This document shows, piece after piece, positions 1-8,622 of a stretch of 64,000 bases of DNA. The stretch comes from Bacillota bacterium. Its GTDB lineage: Bacteria; Bacillota; Bacilli; Paenibacillales; Paenibacillaceae. The translations under genes and the position numbers were made by a program. The stretch is from NCBI GenBank assembly GCA_023433615.1, contig JAEZCJ010000120.1:25443-89442 (forward strand), written 5' to 3'. The number at the start of each line of letters is the position of its first letter. Positions within the stretch are counted from its first letter, which is position 1. Under the pieces are notes generated by a model, which had not been told where the DNA came from, searched no databases, and worked only from the letters and a program-made list of their open reading frames with translations.

Positions 1-763
1 CTCGATGAACAAGGTGCTTCAGACGATCGGGTACGGCGGCCTCGTATACCCGATCGAAGGGACGTATGACGACGGAATCCGCTTCCTGCGCGAGCATGCG
101 GAAGGGCTGGGGCTCTACGTGTGCAATTCCATTAATCCGCTGCGGATCGAAGGGCAGAAGAGCATCCTGTTCGAAGCGGCGCAACAGCTCGAATGGTCGC
201 TGCCCGATTGGATCGTGCTGCCGGGCGGTGCGCTCAGCAATGCTTCCGCATTGGGCAAAGCCCTTCGAGAATTGCGGGAATTGGGCTTCGTCGCGGAGCT
301 GCCGCGCATCGCTATCGTGCAGGCGGAAGGCGCGAGTCCGTTCCATCGGATGATCGAGAGGAAGGAAGCCGAGCTCGTGCCCGAGCTTAACCCGCGTACT
401 TGCGCATCCGCGCTGAACATCGGGCATCCGCCCAGCTGGCGCAAGGCAAGACGCGAGCTCGAGCTGGCGGCAGGCGTAACGGTGTCGGTCAGCGATCGCG
501 AGATCATGGAGGCGAAGCATGTGATCGACCGCAGCGGCATCGGCTGCGAGCCTGCTTCGGCCGCGGGCGTAGCCGGATTGCGCAAGCTCGTCGCGAGCGG
601 CACGATCGATAAGGAGCAATCCGCGATGTGCATCTTGACGGGGCATATGCTGAAGGACACGGAGATTATGCGGAGCGATGGTGCCGAACTGAACATGCAG
701 AGCGTGGCGATGGGTGAACTGCGGGTAAGATTGGCCGTTAACGCTCATAGTTATTATCTATAG
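1..763 (+). CDS. thrC: Threonine synthase, C-terminal part (cut by window edge)
   Basis: PLP enzyme that converts O-phosphohomoserine to threonine, the last step of threonine synthesis. The frame is open to the left edge, so the true start and the PLP-lysine region lie outside the window. The visible 250 residues carry the phosphate-binding loop (LPGGALSNA, about residue 72) and the family signature EPASAAGVAGL (about residue 180), which fits threonine synthase rather than other PLP fold-type II enzymes such as threonine dehydratase. Homoserine dehydrogenase and kinase genes, if linked, would lie upstream. The identity is secure at family level. Confidence 0.88.
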   Translation, partial: SMNKVLQTIGYGGLVYPIEGTYDDGIRFLREHAEGLGLYVCNSINPLRIEGQKSILFEAAQQLEWSLPDWIVLPGGALSNASALGKALRELRELGFVAELPRIAIVQAEGASPFHRMIERKEAELVPELNPRTCASALNIGHPPSWRKARRELELAAGVTVSVSDREIMEAKHVIDRSGIGCEPASAAGVAGLRKLVASGTIDKEQSAMCILTGHMLKDTEIMRSDGAELNMQSVAMGELRVRLAVNAHSYYL

Positions 764-844
764 CGTATATTGATTCTATATATTTCCGCAATAGCCTGCC
801 GCTATGATACAACAGAAGTATTCTAGCGGATCGGGGTGGTTGAG

Positions 845-1648
845 ATGCATGCGATGCAAGGGATGAATACGGGCTTGGCTGCAAACGGAGCGGCGAATCA
901 ATGGGAGGCAGGGCGATACGATGCTTATATGCCGTTCGTGTCGCAGGGCGGCATGGACATGATCGGCATGCTGGACGTGAAACCGGGGGCATTCATTATC
1001 GATTGGGGCTGCGGGACAGGTGAACTGGCGGCACGAATCGCAGAGAACGGAGCCGATGTGCTCGGCATCGACTTTTCCCGGGAAATGATCGAAGAGGCGG
1101 CGCGTAAATATCCGAATGTCCGCTTCGAGCGAGCGGACGGACAACGGTACATATCCGCTCGCAAGGCGGATGCCGTGTTCAGCAATGCCGCGCTCCATTG
1201 GATGCAGGATGCGGAAGGCGCGGCAGCTTCGATTGCTGCGTCGTTGCGGACAGGCGGGCGATTCGTGGCGGAATTCGGCAGCGTAGGCAATGTCGCGGCG
1301 ATTCGGGAGGTGCTCGAGACGGCATTCTCGGCGATCGGCGCGGCAGATCGGCTGCGATTCCCATGGTATTTCCCGTCAATCGGACAATATGCGACGGTGC
1401 TGGAACAGCGAGGAATGCGCATCGAGTGGGCGGCCTGCTTCGATCGCCCGACCCCGCTGGGAGGCGGCGAGCGCGGGCTGCAGATCTGGCTCGATACGTT
1501 CGCCAATGGCATCCTTGCGGTACTTTCGGCCGATGAGGAGAAAGAAGTGCGGCGCAGGACGGAAGAGGCGCTGCGAGGACGGTTCTACGCTGAGGAGAGA
1601 TGGACGGCGGATTACCAGCGAATCCGGGTATCGGCCGTGAAGCGCTAA
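845..1648 (+). CDS. Class I SAM-dependent methyltransferase (Tam/BioC-like)
   Basis: Cytosolic methyltransferase with a Rossmann fold. Motif I (DWGCGTGELAAR, about residue 55) binds SAM, followed by the acidic residue in GIDFS and by SNAALHWMQD, a segment shared by trans-aconitate methyltransferase and BioC-type enzymes. At about 267 residues it is the size of a stand-alone enzyme. I chose the ATG at 845 because GGGGTGG sits 5 bases upstream; a GTG at 836 is in frame but lies within that ribosome site. The substrate cannot be read from the sequence. It appears to be a single-gene unit, with a hairpin terminator at 1713. Confidence 0.8.
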   Translation: MHAMQGMNTGLAANGAANQWEAGRYDAYMPFVSQGGMDMIGMLDVKPGAFIIDWGCGTGELAARIAENGADVLGIDFSREMIEEAARKYPNVRFERADGQRYISARKADAVFSNAALHWMQDAEGAAASIAASLRTGGRFVAEFGSVGNVAAIREVLETAFSAIGAADRLRFPWYFPSIGQYATVLEQRGMRIEWAACFDRPTPLGGGERGLQIWLDTFANGILAVLSADEEKEVRRRTEEALRGRFYAEERWTADYQRIRVSAVKR

Positions 1649-1712
1649 GCGAACGGCCTGGCGTCCGACATGCGAATGCAGTAAACGGAATACATGATCA
1701 GCGTAATAAGAT

Positions 1713-1750
1713 GAGGCCTGTTCCAGTCGGATGGAGCGGGCCTCTTGCGT
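1713..1750 (+). terminator. Hairpin terminator after methyltransferase gene
   Basis: GAGGCCTGTTCC at 1713-1724 pairs with GGAGCGGGCCTC at 1733-1744 when two G-U wobbles are allowed. The T-run that follows is poor. Confidence 0.5.
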
Positions 1751-1881
1751 ATGCGGATCGGGAATGTTCGGAAACAGCTGCGAATCACGGTTGAGCTCTC
1801 GTTATTTATGTTAGATAAGTTGACGTTACTGAGCGGGACGGCGTATGATATAGAGTAAATAGTCTTAATTATTCGCATATA

Positions 1882-1890
1882 TGTTATAAT
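1882..1890 (+). promoter_or_regulatory. Extended -10 promoter for the ATP-grasp operon
   Basis: TGTTATAAT is a perfect TGn-TATAAT extended -10 element, 66 bases before the start codon at 1956. No convincing -35 box is present, which extended -10 promoters tolerate. GAGGAGG follows at about 1939. Confidence 0.6.
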
Positions 1891-1955
1891 ATCTAACATT
1901 ATTAATCCAAGTAATCATTTTCCAGCCAGATTCCGGACGAGGAGGCGGTCACTTT

Positions 1956-3410
1956 ATGTCGACTGCAAGGTCATCCCACAGTCAGTCTTACGATGCACTC
2001 ACCTATTATGATGAAATGTATGAAAGCGATCTGACTGTAAGAAGGCATTATGGGGCGATTCAGCACGCTTTTGCCACGATGAAGCCAGCGGAATTGGCCG
2101 CCCGTCAACTGTCCATCGAGAAGCGCATGCTGGAAGAGGGCATCACGTTCACGCTGTATGCACCGGACCAGCCGGAGCCGCTGGAGAGGACGATTCCGTT
2201 CGATTACGTGCCCCGCGTCATACCGGGCGCCGAATGGGATTTCATCGAGCGGGGTCTTGTGCAGCGGGTGAAAGCGCTGAATGCTTTCACGTACGATATT
2301 TATCACGAAGGGCGCATCATGCGCGACGGATTGATTCCGAGGCGAATGGTCGTAGGCAACCGCTATTTTCGTCCGGAGATGTCGGGCATCGAAGTCCCTC
2401 TTCATGCGTACATGACGACCTGCGGAATCGATCTCATCCGCGACGAGCAAGGCCAATACTACGTGCTGGAGGATAATCTGCGGTCGCCCTCGGGCTTCTC
2501 TTACCTCTACCAAGGGAGGGCGCTCATGCGAGAGGTGTTCCACGATATGTATCTCTCGAGCACGGTGCGTGACGTGGACCGCAGCATGAACGATTTCCTA
2601 CAGACACTTCGCAGCATCGCGCCTGGGGGCAAGCGGAATCCGCTTATCGTCCTGCTGACGCCCGGCGTCTATAATTCGGCCTACTACGAGCATACCTACT
2701 TGGCGCAGCAGATGGGCATTCATCTCGTCGAAGGGCGAGATCTCGTCTATAAGGAACATAAGATCTACCTGCGCGATCTGCGCGGACTGCGGCAAGTGGA
2801 CGTGATCTACCGGAGAATCGATGACGATTACTTGGATCCGCTCGCTTATCAGCCGGATTCGGTGCTCGGCGTCCCCGGCATCATGAACGCATACCGCGCC
2901 GGCAATGTGACCATCGCGAACGCGCCGGGCACGGGCGTTGCAGACGATAAAGCCGTGTATGCCTTCGTGCCCGAAATGATTCGCTATTATCTGAACGAGG
3001 AGCCGATTCTTCCGAACGTGCCGACCTACATTCTCTCGCGTAAGGAAGACCGCGAATACGCATTGGAGCATCTCGATGAGCTCGTCGTGAAGGAGACCTC
3101 GCTGTCGGGCGGTTACGGCATGCTGATCGGTCCGAGCGCGTCGAAGCAGGAAATCAATCGGTTCGCCGACGCGATTCGCCAGGATCCGGACCGCTATATC
3201 GCCCAGACGACGATGCAATTGTCGAGGGCGCCGATCATGCTGAACGGCGCGATGACGCCGCGCCATATCGATCTCAGAGCCTTCGTGCTGATGGGGCAGG
3301 AGCCTATCGTCATTCCGGGCGGCCTTACCCGCGTGGCCATGAAGGAAGGATCGCTCGTCGTGAACTCCTCGCAGGGAGGCGGAGTCAAGGATACTTGGGT
3401 GCTGAAGTAG
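1956..3410 (+). CDS. Circularly permuted ATP-grasp type 2 family protein
   Basis: The 484-residue protein matches the circularly permuted ATP-grasp family (former DUF404/DUF407), predicted peptide or amide ligases. Recognisable segments are the N-terminal helical part with YDIYHEG (about residue 112), YVLEDNLRSPSGFSY (about 170), DVIYRRIDDDYLDP (about 285), the nucleotide-binding VVKETSLSGGYGM (about 382) and the C-terminal RHIDLRAFVL and GGGVKDTWV. The start has a GAGGAGG ribosome site. An alpha-E protein and a transglutaminase-like protein follow in the same direction, a linkage found across many bacteria; the product is not established. Family membership is firm, function inferred. Confidence 0.88.
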   Translation: MSTARSSHSQSYDALTYYDEMYESDLTVRRHYGAIQHAFATMKPAELAARQLSIEKRMLEEGITFTLYAPDQPEPLERTIPFDYVPRVIPGAEWDFIERGLVQRVKALNAFTYDIYHEGRIMRDGLIPRRMVVGNRYFRPEMSGIEVPLHAYMTTCGIDLIRDEQGQYYVLEDNLRSPSGFSYLYQGRALMREVFHDMYLSSTVRDVDRSMNDFLQTLRSIAPGGKRNPLIVLLTPGVYNSAYYEHTYLAQQMGIHLVEGRDLVYKEHKIYLRDLRGLRQVDVIYRRIDDDYLDPLAYQPDSVLGVPGIMNAYRAGNVTIANAPGTGVADDKAVYAFVPEMIRYYLNEEPILPNVPTYILSRKEDREYALEHLDELVVKETSLSGGYGMLIGPSASKQEINRFADAIRQDPDRYIAQTTMQLSRAPIMLNGAMTPRHIDLRAFVLMGQEPIVIPGGLTRVAMKEGSLVVNSSQGGGVKDTWVLK

Positions 3411-3455
3411 AGGCGGCGCATGTGCGGCGGAAAATGAATAAGGAGGCAGAGGCGA

Positions 3456-4430
3456 ATGTTGAATCGCAATGCGGAGGCGTTATTCTGGGTCGGCCGTTAC
3501 ATGGAGCGGGCAGAGAACCATGCTCGGCTCATCGATGTGCATTATCACCTCGAGGAAGGCCATGCGGCACAGGAGGCTCGGGGCGATGACGGGGCGCCGT
3601 GCAAATGGTCGGGAATCGTCGACGCGCTGGGCAGCCGGACGGATTATGAAGAGCGGTATGGCAGCTCGTATCGCGAAGCCGAAGTGATCCGTTACGTTAC
3701 GCTGGATCGCGACCATTCCAATTCGTTATTCGCATGCGTCTCTCATGCGAGGGACAATCTGCGTTCGCTTCGCGAGAAGCTGCCTTCCGAATTGTGGGAT
3801 GTCGTGAATGGCTTCTATCTCTGGCTCCGCGATCCGGGGAATGAAGCTGTGCTGAAGCAATCGCCGCATCGCTTCTTCGTGCGGGTGAAGGAATGGGCTG
3901 CCTTGTTCCAAGGGATGGCGCAATCCGTCATGCCGAGGGAGAACGAATGGCACTTCATGGGTTGCGGCCGGTATCTGGAGCGCGCCGAGAATACGCTCCG
4001 CATCCTGCAGGTTGCGCATGGCAGGCCCTCCGCGGATTGGGCGGAACGCTACTCCTACCTGCAGGCCGTATTGAAATCGGTCAGTGCCTATCAGGTGTTC
4101 CGCCGGTATCATTCCGACAGCTTGCGGGATGACACGGTATTCGAATTTTTGCTGCTGCACGGCGCATTCCCGCGGTCGGTCCAGTATGCAATGCAGACGT
4201 TGACGGGCCATCTGAAAGGACTGGAGCTCCAGGCTCCGGCGGTGAAATCCTCCCATGTCAAGCTGGTGCGCCAATCGGGCAAAATCGTAGCCGAGCTTTC
4301 GTGCCTAGGCCGCGAGGATCTCGAGTCCGGGAATGAGACGCAAATTCTGTATCAGATGACGGGAAGCTGCGGCAGCTTGGGGACGGCTTTCGCGAACGTA
4401 TTTTTTCGATTCGAGGAGGTCGGCGCATGA
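3456..4430 (+). CDS. Alpha-E domain-containing protein
   Basis: All-helical protein of 324 residues of the alpha-E family (former DUF403). It opens with LNRNAEALFWVGRYMERAENHARLI-type sequence, and a similar helix recurs at MGCGRYLERAENTLRILQ (about residue 170), as expected for the internal duplication of this family. It has no known catalytic residues and is found almost only beside permuted ATP-grasp and transglutaminase-like genes, so it probably works with them as a complex. It overlaps the next gene by four bases (ATGA), pointing to coupled translation. Confidence 0.87.
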   Translation: MLNRNAEALFWVGRYMERAENHARLIDVHYHLEEGHAAQEARGDDGAPCKWSGIVDALGSRTDYEERYGSSYREAEVIRYVTLDRDHSNSLFACVSHARDNLRSLREKLPSELWDVVNGFYLWLRDPGNEAVLKQSPHRFFVRVKEWAALFQGMAQSVMPRENEWHFMGCGRYLERAENTLRILQVAHGRPSADWAERYSYLQAVLKSVSAYQVFRRYHSDSLRDDTVFEFLLLHGAFPRSVQYAMQTLTGHLKGLELQAPAVKSSHVKLVRQSGKIVAELSCLGREDLESGNETQILYQMTGSCGSLGTAFANVFFRFEEVGA

Positions 4431-5341
4431 AGCTCGTCATCTCTCACATGACGGAATACGCATATCCGTCGCCGGTTACGGACAGTGTCAATGAAATTCG
4501 GCTTTCGCCGTTCACGAACGAGCACCAGTCCTGCTACCAGCATGCTATCACGGTTGAACCCGCCGCATCCTTGTTCAGTTACGAGGATTACTACGGCAAT
4601 CGCGTCCATGCTTTCTCCGTCAATGCGCCGCATCGGAGGCTGGCGATCAAGACGCAAATGACGGTAATGACGAAGCTGGCGGCTAGGAGCAAGGATTTGT
4701 ATTCCTTGATGCCGGCTGAAGCCGCTTGGAGCAGTCTGCAGCATGAACAGATCCAGAACCGCTATGCCGAGTTCCTGCTGCCGACGGCTTACACGATGCC
4801 TCTGCCTGAAGTGCAGGCATACTTGCATACGATTCCGGTTGCGCCTGACGAGGGGGGGAGCGCGGCAAATGGCTTGGGGACTGTCGGCGTGTATGAGTGG
4901 CTTAGCCGGCTGAACGGCAAGATTCGCGCGGATTTCGTCTATGATCCCGCTGCAACAGATGTCCAGTCGACCGTAGCCGAAATTATGCAGCGCCGGCGAG
5001 GGGTGTGTCAGGACTTTGCCCATCTGATGCTGGCCGTGTGCCGCAGCAAGGGCGTCCCGGCAAGGTATGTGAGCGGCTATCACTTCGTTGGGGATCTTCA
5101 GGGCGGCAACGCTGCCTTCGAGCAGGCATCGCATGCGTGGGTCGAAGCGTATGTTCCCGGCGAAGGATGGTGCGGCTTCGATCCGACGAACGACGAGCCG
5201 ATCGGGCAGCGGCACGTGAAGCTGGCGCATGGTCGGGACTATCGCGACATTGTGCCGGTTAAGGGAGTCTATCGCGGGACCGGCGTGCAAGAGTTGAAGG
5301 TGACGGTCGACGTCCGCAATGCGGAGGAACGAATCGATTGA
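4427..5341 (+). CDS. Transglutaminase-like cysteine protease family protein
   Basis: The 304-residue protein has an N-terminal beta-rich domain (residues 1-90) and a transglutaminase-like core. The catalytic Cys lies in RRRGVCQDFAHLML (about residue 193), the His in ASHAWVEAYVPG (about 235) and the Asp in GFDPTNDEPI (about 250), so the triad is complete. There is no signal peptide, so it should act in the cytoplasm. In this linkage it is thought to cut or transfer the product of the ATP-grasp ligase; that role is inferred. It is the third and last gene of the operon. Confidence 0.87.
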   Translation: MKLVISHMTEYAYPSPVTDSVNEIRLSPFTNEHQSCYQHAITVEPAASLFSYEDYYGNRVHAFSVNAPHRRLAIKTQMTVMTKLAARSKDLYSLMPAEAAWSSLQHEQIQNRYAEFLLPTAYTMPLPEVQAYLHTIPVAPDEGGSAANGLGTVGVYEWLSRLNGKIRADFVYDPAATDVQSTVAEIMQRRRGVCQDFAHLMLAVCRSKGVPARYVSGYHFVGDLQGGNAAFEQASHAWVEAYVPGEGWCGFDPTNDEPIGQRHVKLAHGRDYRDIVPVKGVYRGTGVQELKVTVDVRNAEERID

Positions 5342-5374
5342 CCCGCTGCAATCGACCCCATTCATGCGCATATA

Positions 5375-5412
5375 AAAAGCCGTGCAGACCCGAGCGATCG
5401 AGTCTGCACGGC
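5375..5412 (-). terminator. Terminator between convergent genes
   Basis: GCCGTGCAGAC at 5379-5389 and GTCTGCACGGC at 5402-5412 form a perfect 11-bp stem. The A-run at 5375-5378 gives a U-run on the minus strand, so it ends the gene at 5424 and may also stop the operon from the left. Confidence 0.75.
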
Positions 5413-5423
5413 TGCTTCGCGTC

Positions 5424-5771
5424 CTACAAAGACAAGCCTTCATCCGCCTTGCGTTCTTGTTCGAATTGCTCCAGCAGTTCCATGGCGCGTGCTCGATCCT
5501 TCGGCTTCACTTCGAGGCGGAATACGGTCGATTTCTGTACCCCTCCGTTGAATGCAGCCCCCGGCGTAATGCCGGACGGTGCGCCGGATTGATTCGTATC
5601 CACCCGGTTGCGGACATTCTGCGACTTCAGGTACGCACTCTTCCGATCGAGCTCCTCCGCGTGCTCGCCTCGTGCGGTGGCAATCGTAACCCATCTGCTC
5701 TTACTGATAACTGCGACGATTAGAGCGACTAGAATGAGGACTCCCAGAATGATCCAGATCGTAACCATCAT
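5424..5771 (-). CDS. Small membrane-anchored protein of unknown function
   Basis: The 115-residue protein has one N-terminal hydrophobic segment (about residues 4-22), a basic stretch just after it, and a hydrophilic tail ending in an acidic/basic helix (KPKDRARAMELLEQFEQERK). No family is recognised. The ribosome site GAAGAGGTGAT precedes the start. It lies 100 bases downstream of the SpoVR gene in the same direction and may be cotranscribed; nothing else hints at its role. Confidence 0.6.
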   Translation of the reverse strand: MMVTIWIILGVLILVALIVAVISKSRWVTIATARGEHAEELDRKSAYLKSQNVRNRVDTNQSGAPSGITPGAAFNGGVQKSTVFRLEVKPKDRARAMELLEQFEQERKADEGLSL

Positions 5772-5789
5772 CCATCACCTCTTCTTCGG

Positions 5790-5810
5790 GGGCAAGCCCC
5801 CTCGTTTTTG
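5790..5810. repeat. Short GC inverted repeat between spoVR and the small membrane gene
   Basis: GGGGGC-AA-GCCCCC at about 5788-5801 followed on the plus strand by TCGTTTTTG. The loop is very small. It could be a plus-strand backup terminator or a processing hairpin between the two minus-strand genes. Confidence 0.3.
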
Positions 5811-5871
5811 TCAGCAGGAAGGCGGCGTACCTACACATACCCGATTGTCAGCGCAGCGAAACAGGGGGAGG

Positions 5872-7326
5872 CTAGATGAACTTGCGGTGAATCTTCTTGC
5901 CGTCGCAGCTGAAGACGATCGGTTTATCTTCGACAACCGTCTGCAGATGGACTCCTTTGCCCCATAGCTGTGCGACATAAGGCAATGTGCGCTCCACATA
6001 TTTGAGATCGAGCTCGACGCCCTCGTACTGATGGGAGAGATAGAGATCGCCTGTGCGATTATAATCGCCGTCCGTGACGACGATGCAAGGGAATCCGCCG
6101 TTGACGCGCGACACGACCAGCTGATCGCGGATATTCTCCCAGGACTTATCGGTAATTTTCCACTCCGGCCCTTTCTTCTCGAACACGTAGAGGTCGAGCT
6201 CGCCGACAAGCTGTTTCGTCAGGTAGTTGCGCAAGAACGATATATCGGCATCCTCTTCGCGCACCTCGAACATTTTTTCCCGACCCTTGCCCGGCACCCG
6301 CCCGAACCGTTCGCGCTCCTCCTGCGTCGGATTGTCCCATCGCTTCTCGATGTCCTCGAAGATCTTGAGGCCGAGGTAGTAAGGATTGAGGCTGTGACGG
6401 GACGGCTGCACGACGGAAGCATTCAGCTTCGCGAATTCGATCGTCTCCTCGCTCGTCAGGTCCAGCTCGCGGATGATGCGCTGATGCCAGTACGAAGCCC
6501 AGCCTTCGTTCATGATTTTCGTCTCGATCTGCGGCCAGAAGTAGAGCATCTCGTCGCGCAGCATGGACATGATGTCGCGCTGCCAATCCTCGAGCACGGT
6601 CGAATACTCCTCGATGAACCAGACGATGTCCTTCTCGGGCTCGGGCGGGAACCGTTTCGGCTGCTCCAGCGCCTGCGCGAGCTTCTCGGCTTCTTCCTGC
6701 GTGACATCCAGCGACCATAGGTCATCGTAAGGGTTCTTCGACGGTCCTTGACCGCTTACGCGATCCTTCTCGTGCTGCTTGCGGCGCATCTCGATGTACC
6801 GGGCCTTGTCGAGTCCGTACGGCCGGAGCAGCGTAGGCTCGATATGCTCCTGGATCGCGAGCACCGCGTCGATGAACCGCTCCACTTGCTCGGCACCGTG
6901 CTCTAGCTCGTAGCCGGCGACCCGCTCGGCCGTGGCAGACATACTCTCGACCATATTCCGGTTGGAGCGGCTAAAGCGCGCATTGTTCTTGAAAAAATCG
7001 CAATGGGCAAGCACGTGGGCGACGATCAGCTTGTTCTGGATCAGAGAGTTGCCTTCGAGCAGGAATGCGTAGCAAGGATTGGAGTTGATGACGAGCTCGT
7101 AGATCTTGCTGAGGCCAAAATCGTACTGCATCTTCATTCTGTTGAACGTCTTGCCGAAGCTCCAGTGCGAGAATCGGGTCGGCATCCCGTAAGCGCCGAA
7201 TGTATAGATGATATCGGCCGGACAAATCTCGTAGCGCATCGGATAGTAATCCAGGCCGAAGCCCGCGGCGATCTCGGTAATCTCGTCGATCGCCCGTTCC
7301 AGCTGCTTCATGTCGTCTTCTGTCAC
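5872..7326 (-). CDS. spoVR: SpoVR family protein (stage V sporulation protein R)
   Basis: The 484-residue protein begins with the hallmark SpoVR N-terminus: GFGLDYYPMRYEICPADII followed by TFGAYGMPTRFSHW. It is full length for the family. In Bacillus SpoVR is made in the mother cell and needed for proper cortex formation; its biochemistry is unknown. The GTG at 7326 is preferred because GGAGGGG lies 7 bases upstream and the N-terminus then matches the family. SpoVR often co-occurs with YhbH and the kinase PrkA; YhbH lies 12 kb away and PrkA is not in the window. Confidence 0.93.
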   Translation of the reverse strand: MTEDDMKQLERAIDEITEIAAGFGLDYYPMRYEICPADIIYTFGAYGMPTRFSHWSFGKTFNRMKMQYDFGLSKIYELVINSNPCYAFLLEGNSLIQNKLIVAHVLAHCDFFKNNARFSRSNRNMVESMSATAERVAGYELEHGAEQVERFIDAVLAIQEHIEPTLLRPYGLDKARYIEMRRKQHEKDRVSGQGPSKNPYDDLWSLDVTQEEAEKLAQALEQPKRFPPEPEKDIVWFIEEYSTVLEDWQRDIMSMLRDEMLYFWPQIETKIMNEGWASYWHQRIIRELDLTSEETIEFAKLNASVVQPSRHSLNPYYLGLKIFEDIEKRWDNPTQEERERFGRVPGKGREKMFEVREEDADISFLRNYLTKQLVGELDLYVFEKKGPEWKITDKSWENIRDQLVVSRVNGGFPCIVVTDGDYNRTGDLYLSHQYEGVELDLKYVERTLPYVAQLWGKGVHLQTVVEDKPIVFSCDGKKIHRKFI

Positions 7327-7551
7327 TGGCTGTCCCCTCCGCTATCCAGGTTATGCGAGCCGTGCCTCGGCTGCTCGGGCTCTCCATGCCCTATGTATAT
7401 GTGCAAGCAAGCTGGCGGATGACGGGAGAATGACGGCTGCGTCCACACTTCGCCGCAAGGCAACATTTTCCCGAAACGTCTAGGCCCCAAGTCGCGTATA
7501 TAGGAGAAGTTCTTCGAAGGAGCAACACTTACCAGGGAGGGGACAAGAAGA

Positions 7552-8622
7552 ATGGAAGTATATCAAGGGGGCAAGGACGGCAACACGGAGAAGGAATTCA
7601 AGCTGCCGCCGAACTTCTGGAAGCGCGTCGGACTCGGCGCGGTCGTCGTCGGAGCGATCTGGCTAGGTTCGTCCACGTATTATACGGTGGAAGAGACCGA
7701 GCAGGCAGCCATCTTGACGTTCGGGAAATACACGACAACCCAGGAGAGCTCGGGGCTGCACTTCAAGCTGCCGTATCCGATCCAGCAAGCGGTGAAGGTG
7801 CCGGCTAACCTGACGCAGAAGACGCAGATCGGCTACCGCGAGCATAACGGGCAGATTACGCCGGTCGAGGAAGAAGCGCTCATGATTACGGGCGACGAGA
7901 ACATCGTATCCGCCGACGCGGTCGTCGAGTGGAAGATCGCGAACGTTCGCGACTATCTGTACAATATCGACGACGCGGAGCATTTCCTGCGCAACTCGGC
8001 GAGCAGCGCGATCCGCTCGGTCATGGGCTCGACGAAGCTCGACTACGCCATCACCGAGGGCAAGACCGTCATTCAGACCGACGTCAAGAAGAAGCTCGAG
8101 GAGCTGCAGGAGCGCTATAACACGGGCATTCAGATCATCGACTTGAAGTTCCAGGATATCGAGCCGCCGGAAGGCCAGGTCGCGACGGCGTTCAAGGAAG
8201 TTACGAACGCGCGCGAGGAGAAGAACACGAAGATCAACCAAGCGCAGAAGTACGTCAACGACCGTCTGCCGAAGGCGCGCGGCGAAGCGCAGGCACTGAT
8301 CGAGGGCGCTGAAGCCGAGAAGAAATCCCGGATCCTGAACGCGCAAGGCGACGTGGCGAAGTTCAACGCCGTCTATACCGAATACGTGAAGAATCCGGAG
8401 GTTACGTCGGAACGTCTCCTGCTCGAGACGATCGAGCGCATCCTGCCGAATGCGAAGATCATCGTGACCGACGGCAGCGGAAGCACGGTGAACTACCTGC
8501 CGCTGGATGAACTGATGAAGTCGCGCACGGGCGCTAAAGCGAGCGCGGGTGCGAGTGCGAGTACGGGAGCGCCGGCGACGAATACGGGCACGAATGCAAC
8601 GGAAGGAGGTGCTGGCCAATGA
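7552..8622 (+). CDS. hflK: HflK, SPFH/prohibitin-family modulator of FtsH
   Basis: The 356-residue protein has a short cytosolic N-terminus, one membrane helix (about residues 26-43), then the SPFH/band-7 domain (YTVEETEQAAILTFGKY onward) and a long coiled coil rich in Ala, Glu and Lys. HflK and HflC assemble into a large membrane cage that regulates FtsH proteolysis. The tail (about residues 325-356) is low-complexity Ala/Ser/Thr/Gly. It overlaps hflC by four bases. The pair also resembles other tandem SPFH proteins, but the gene order and sequence fit HflK. Confidence 0.87.
   Translation: MEVYQGGKDGNTEKEFKLPPNFWKRVGLGAVVVGAIWLGSSTYYTVEETEQAAILTFGKYTTTQESSGLHFKLPYPIQQAVKVPANLTQKTQIGYREHNGQITPVEEEALMITGDENIVSADAVVEWKIANVRDYLYNIDDAEHFLRNSASSAIRSVMGSTKLDYAITEGKTVIQTDVKKKLEELQERYNTGIQIIDLKFQDIEPPEGQVATAFKEVTNAREEKNTKINQAQKYVNDRLPKARGEAQALIEGAEAEKKSRILNAQGDVAKFNAVYTEYVKNPEVTSERLLLETIERILPNAKIIVTDGSGSTVNYLPLDELMKSRTGAKASAGASASTGAPATNTGTNATEGGAGQ

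Larger units (their letters stand above)
1649..1955. other. Intergenic region with terminator and promoter
   Basis: About 300 bases without a gene. They hold a wobble-paired hairpin after the methyltransferase gene (1713-1744) and an extended -10 promoter (1882-1890) ahead of the ATP-grasp operon. AT content rises sharply from about 1800. Nothing else is recognised. Confidence 0.6.

Noticed and set aside
4352..5443. Minus-strand open frame of 363 codons
   Set aside because: It lies antisense to the transglutaminase gene, has no ribosome site, and its product is of the Arg/His/Pro-rich type expected from a reversed GC-rich gene.
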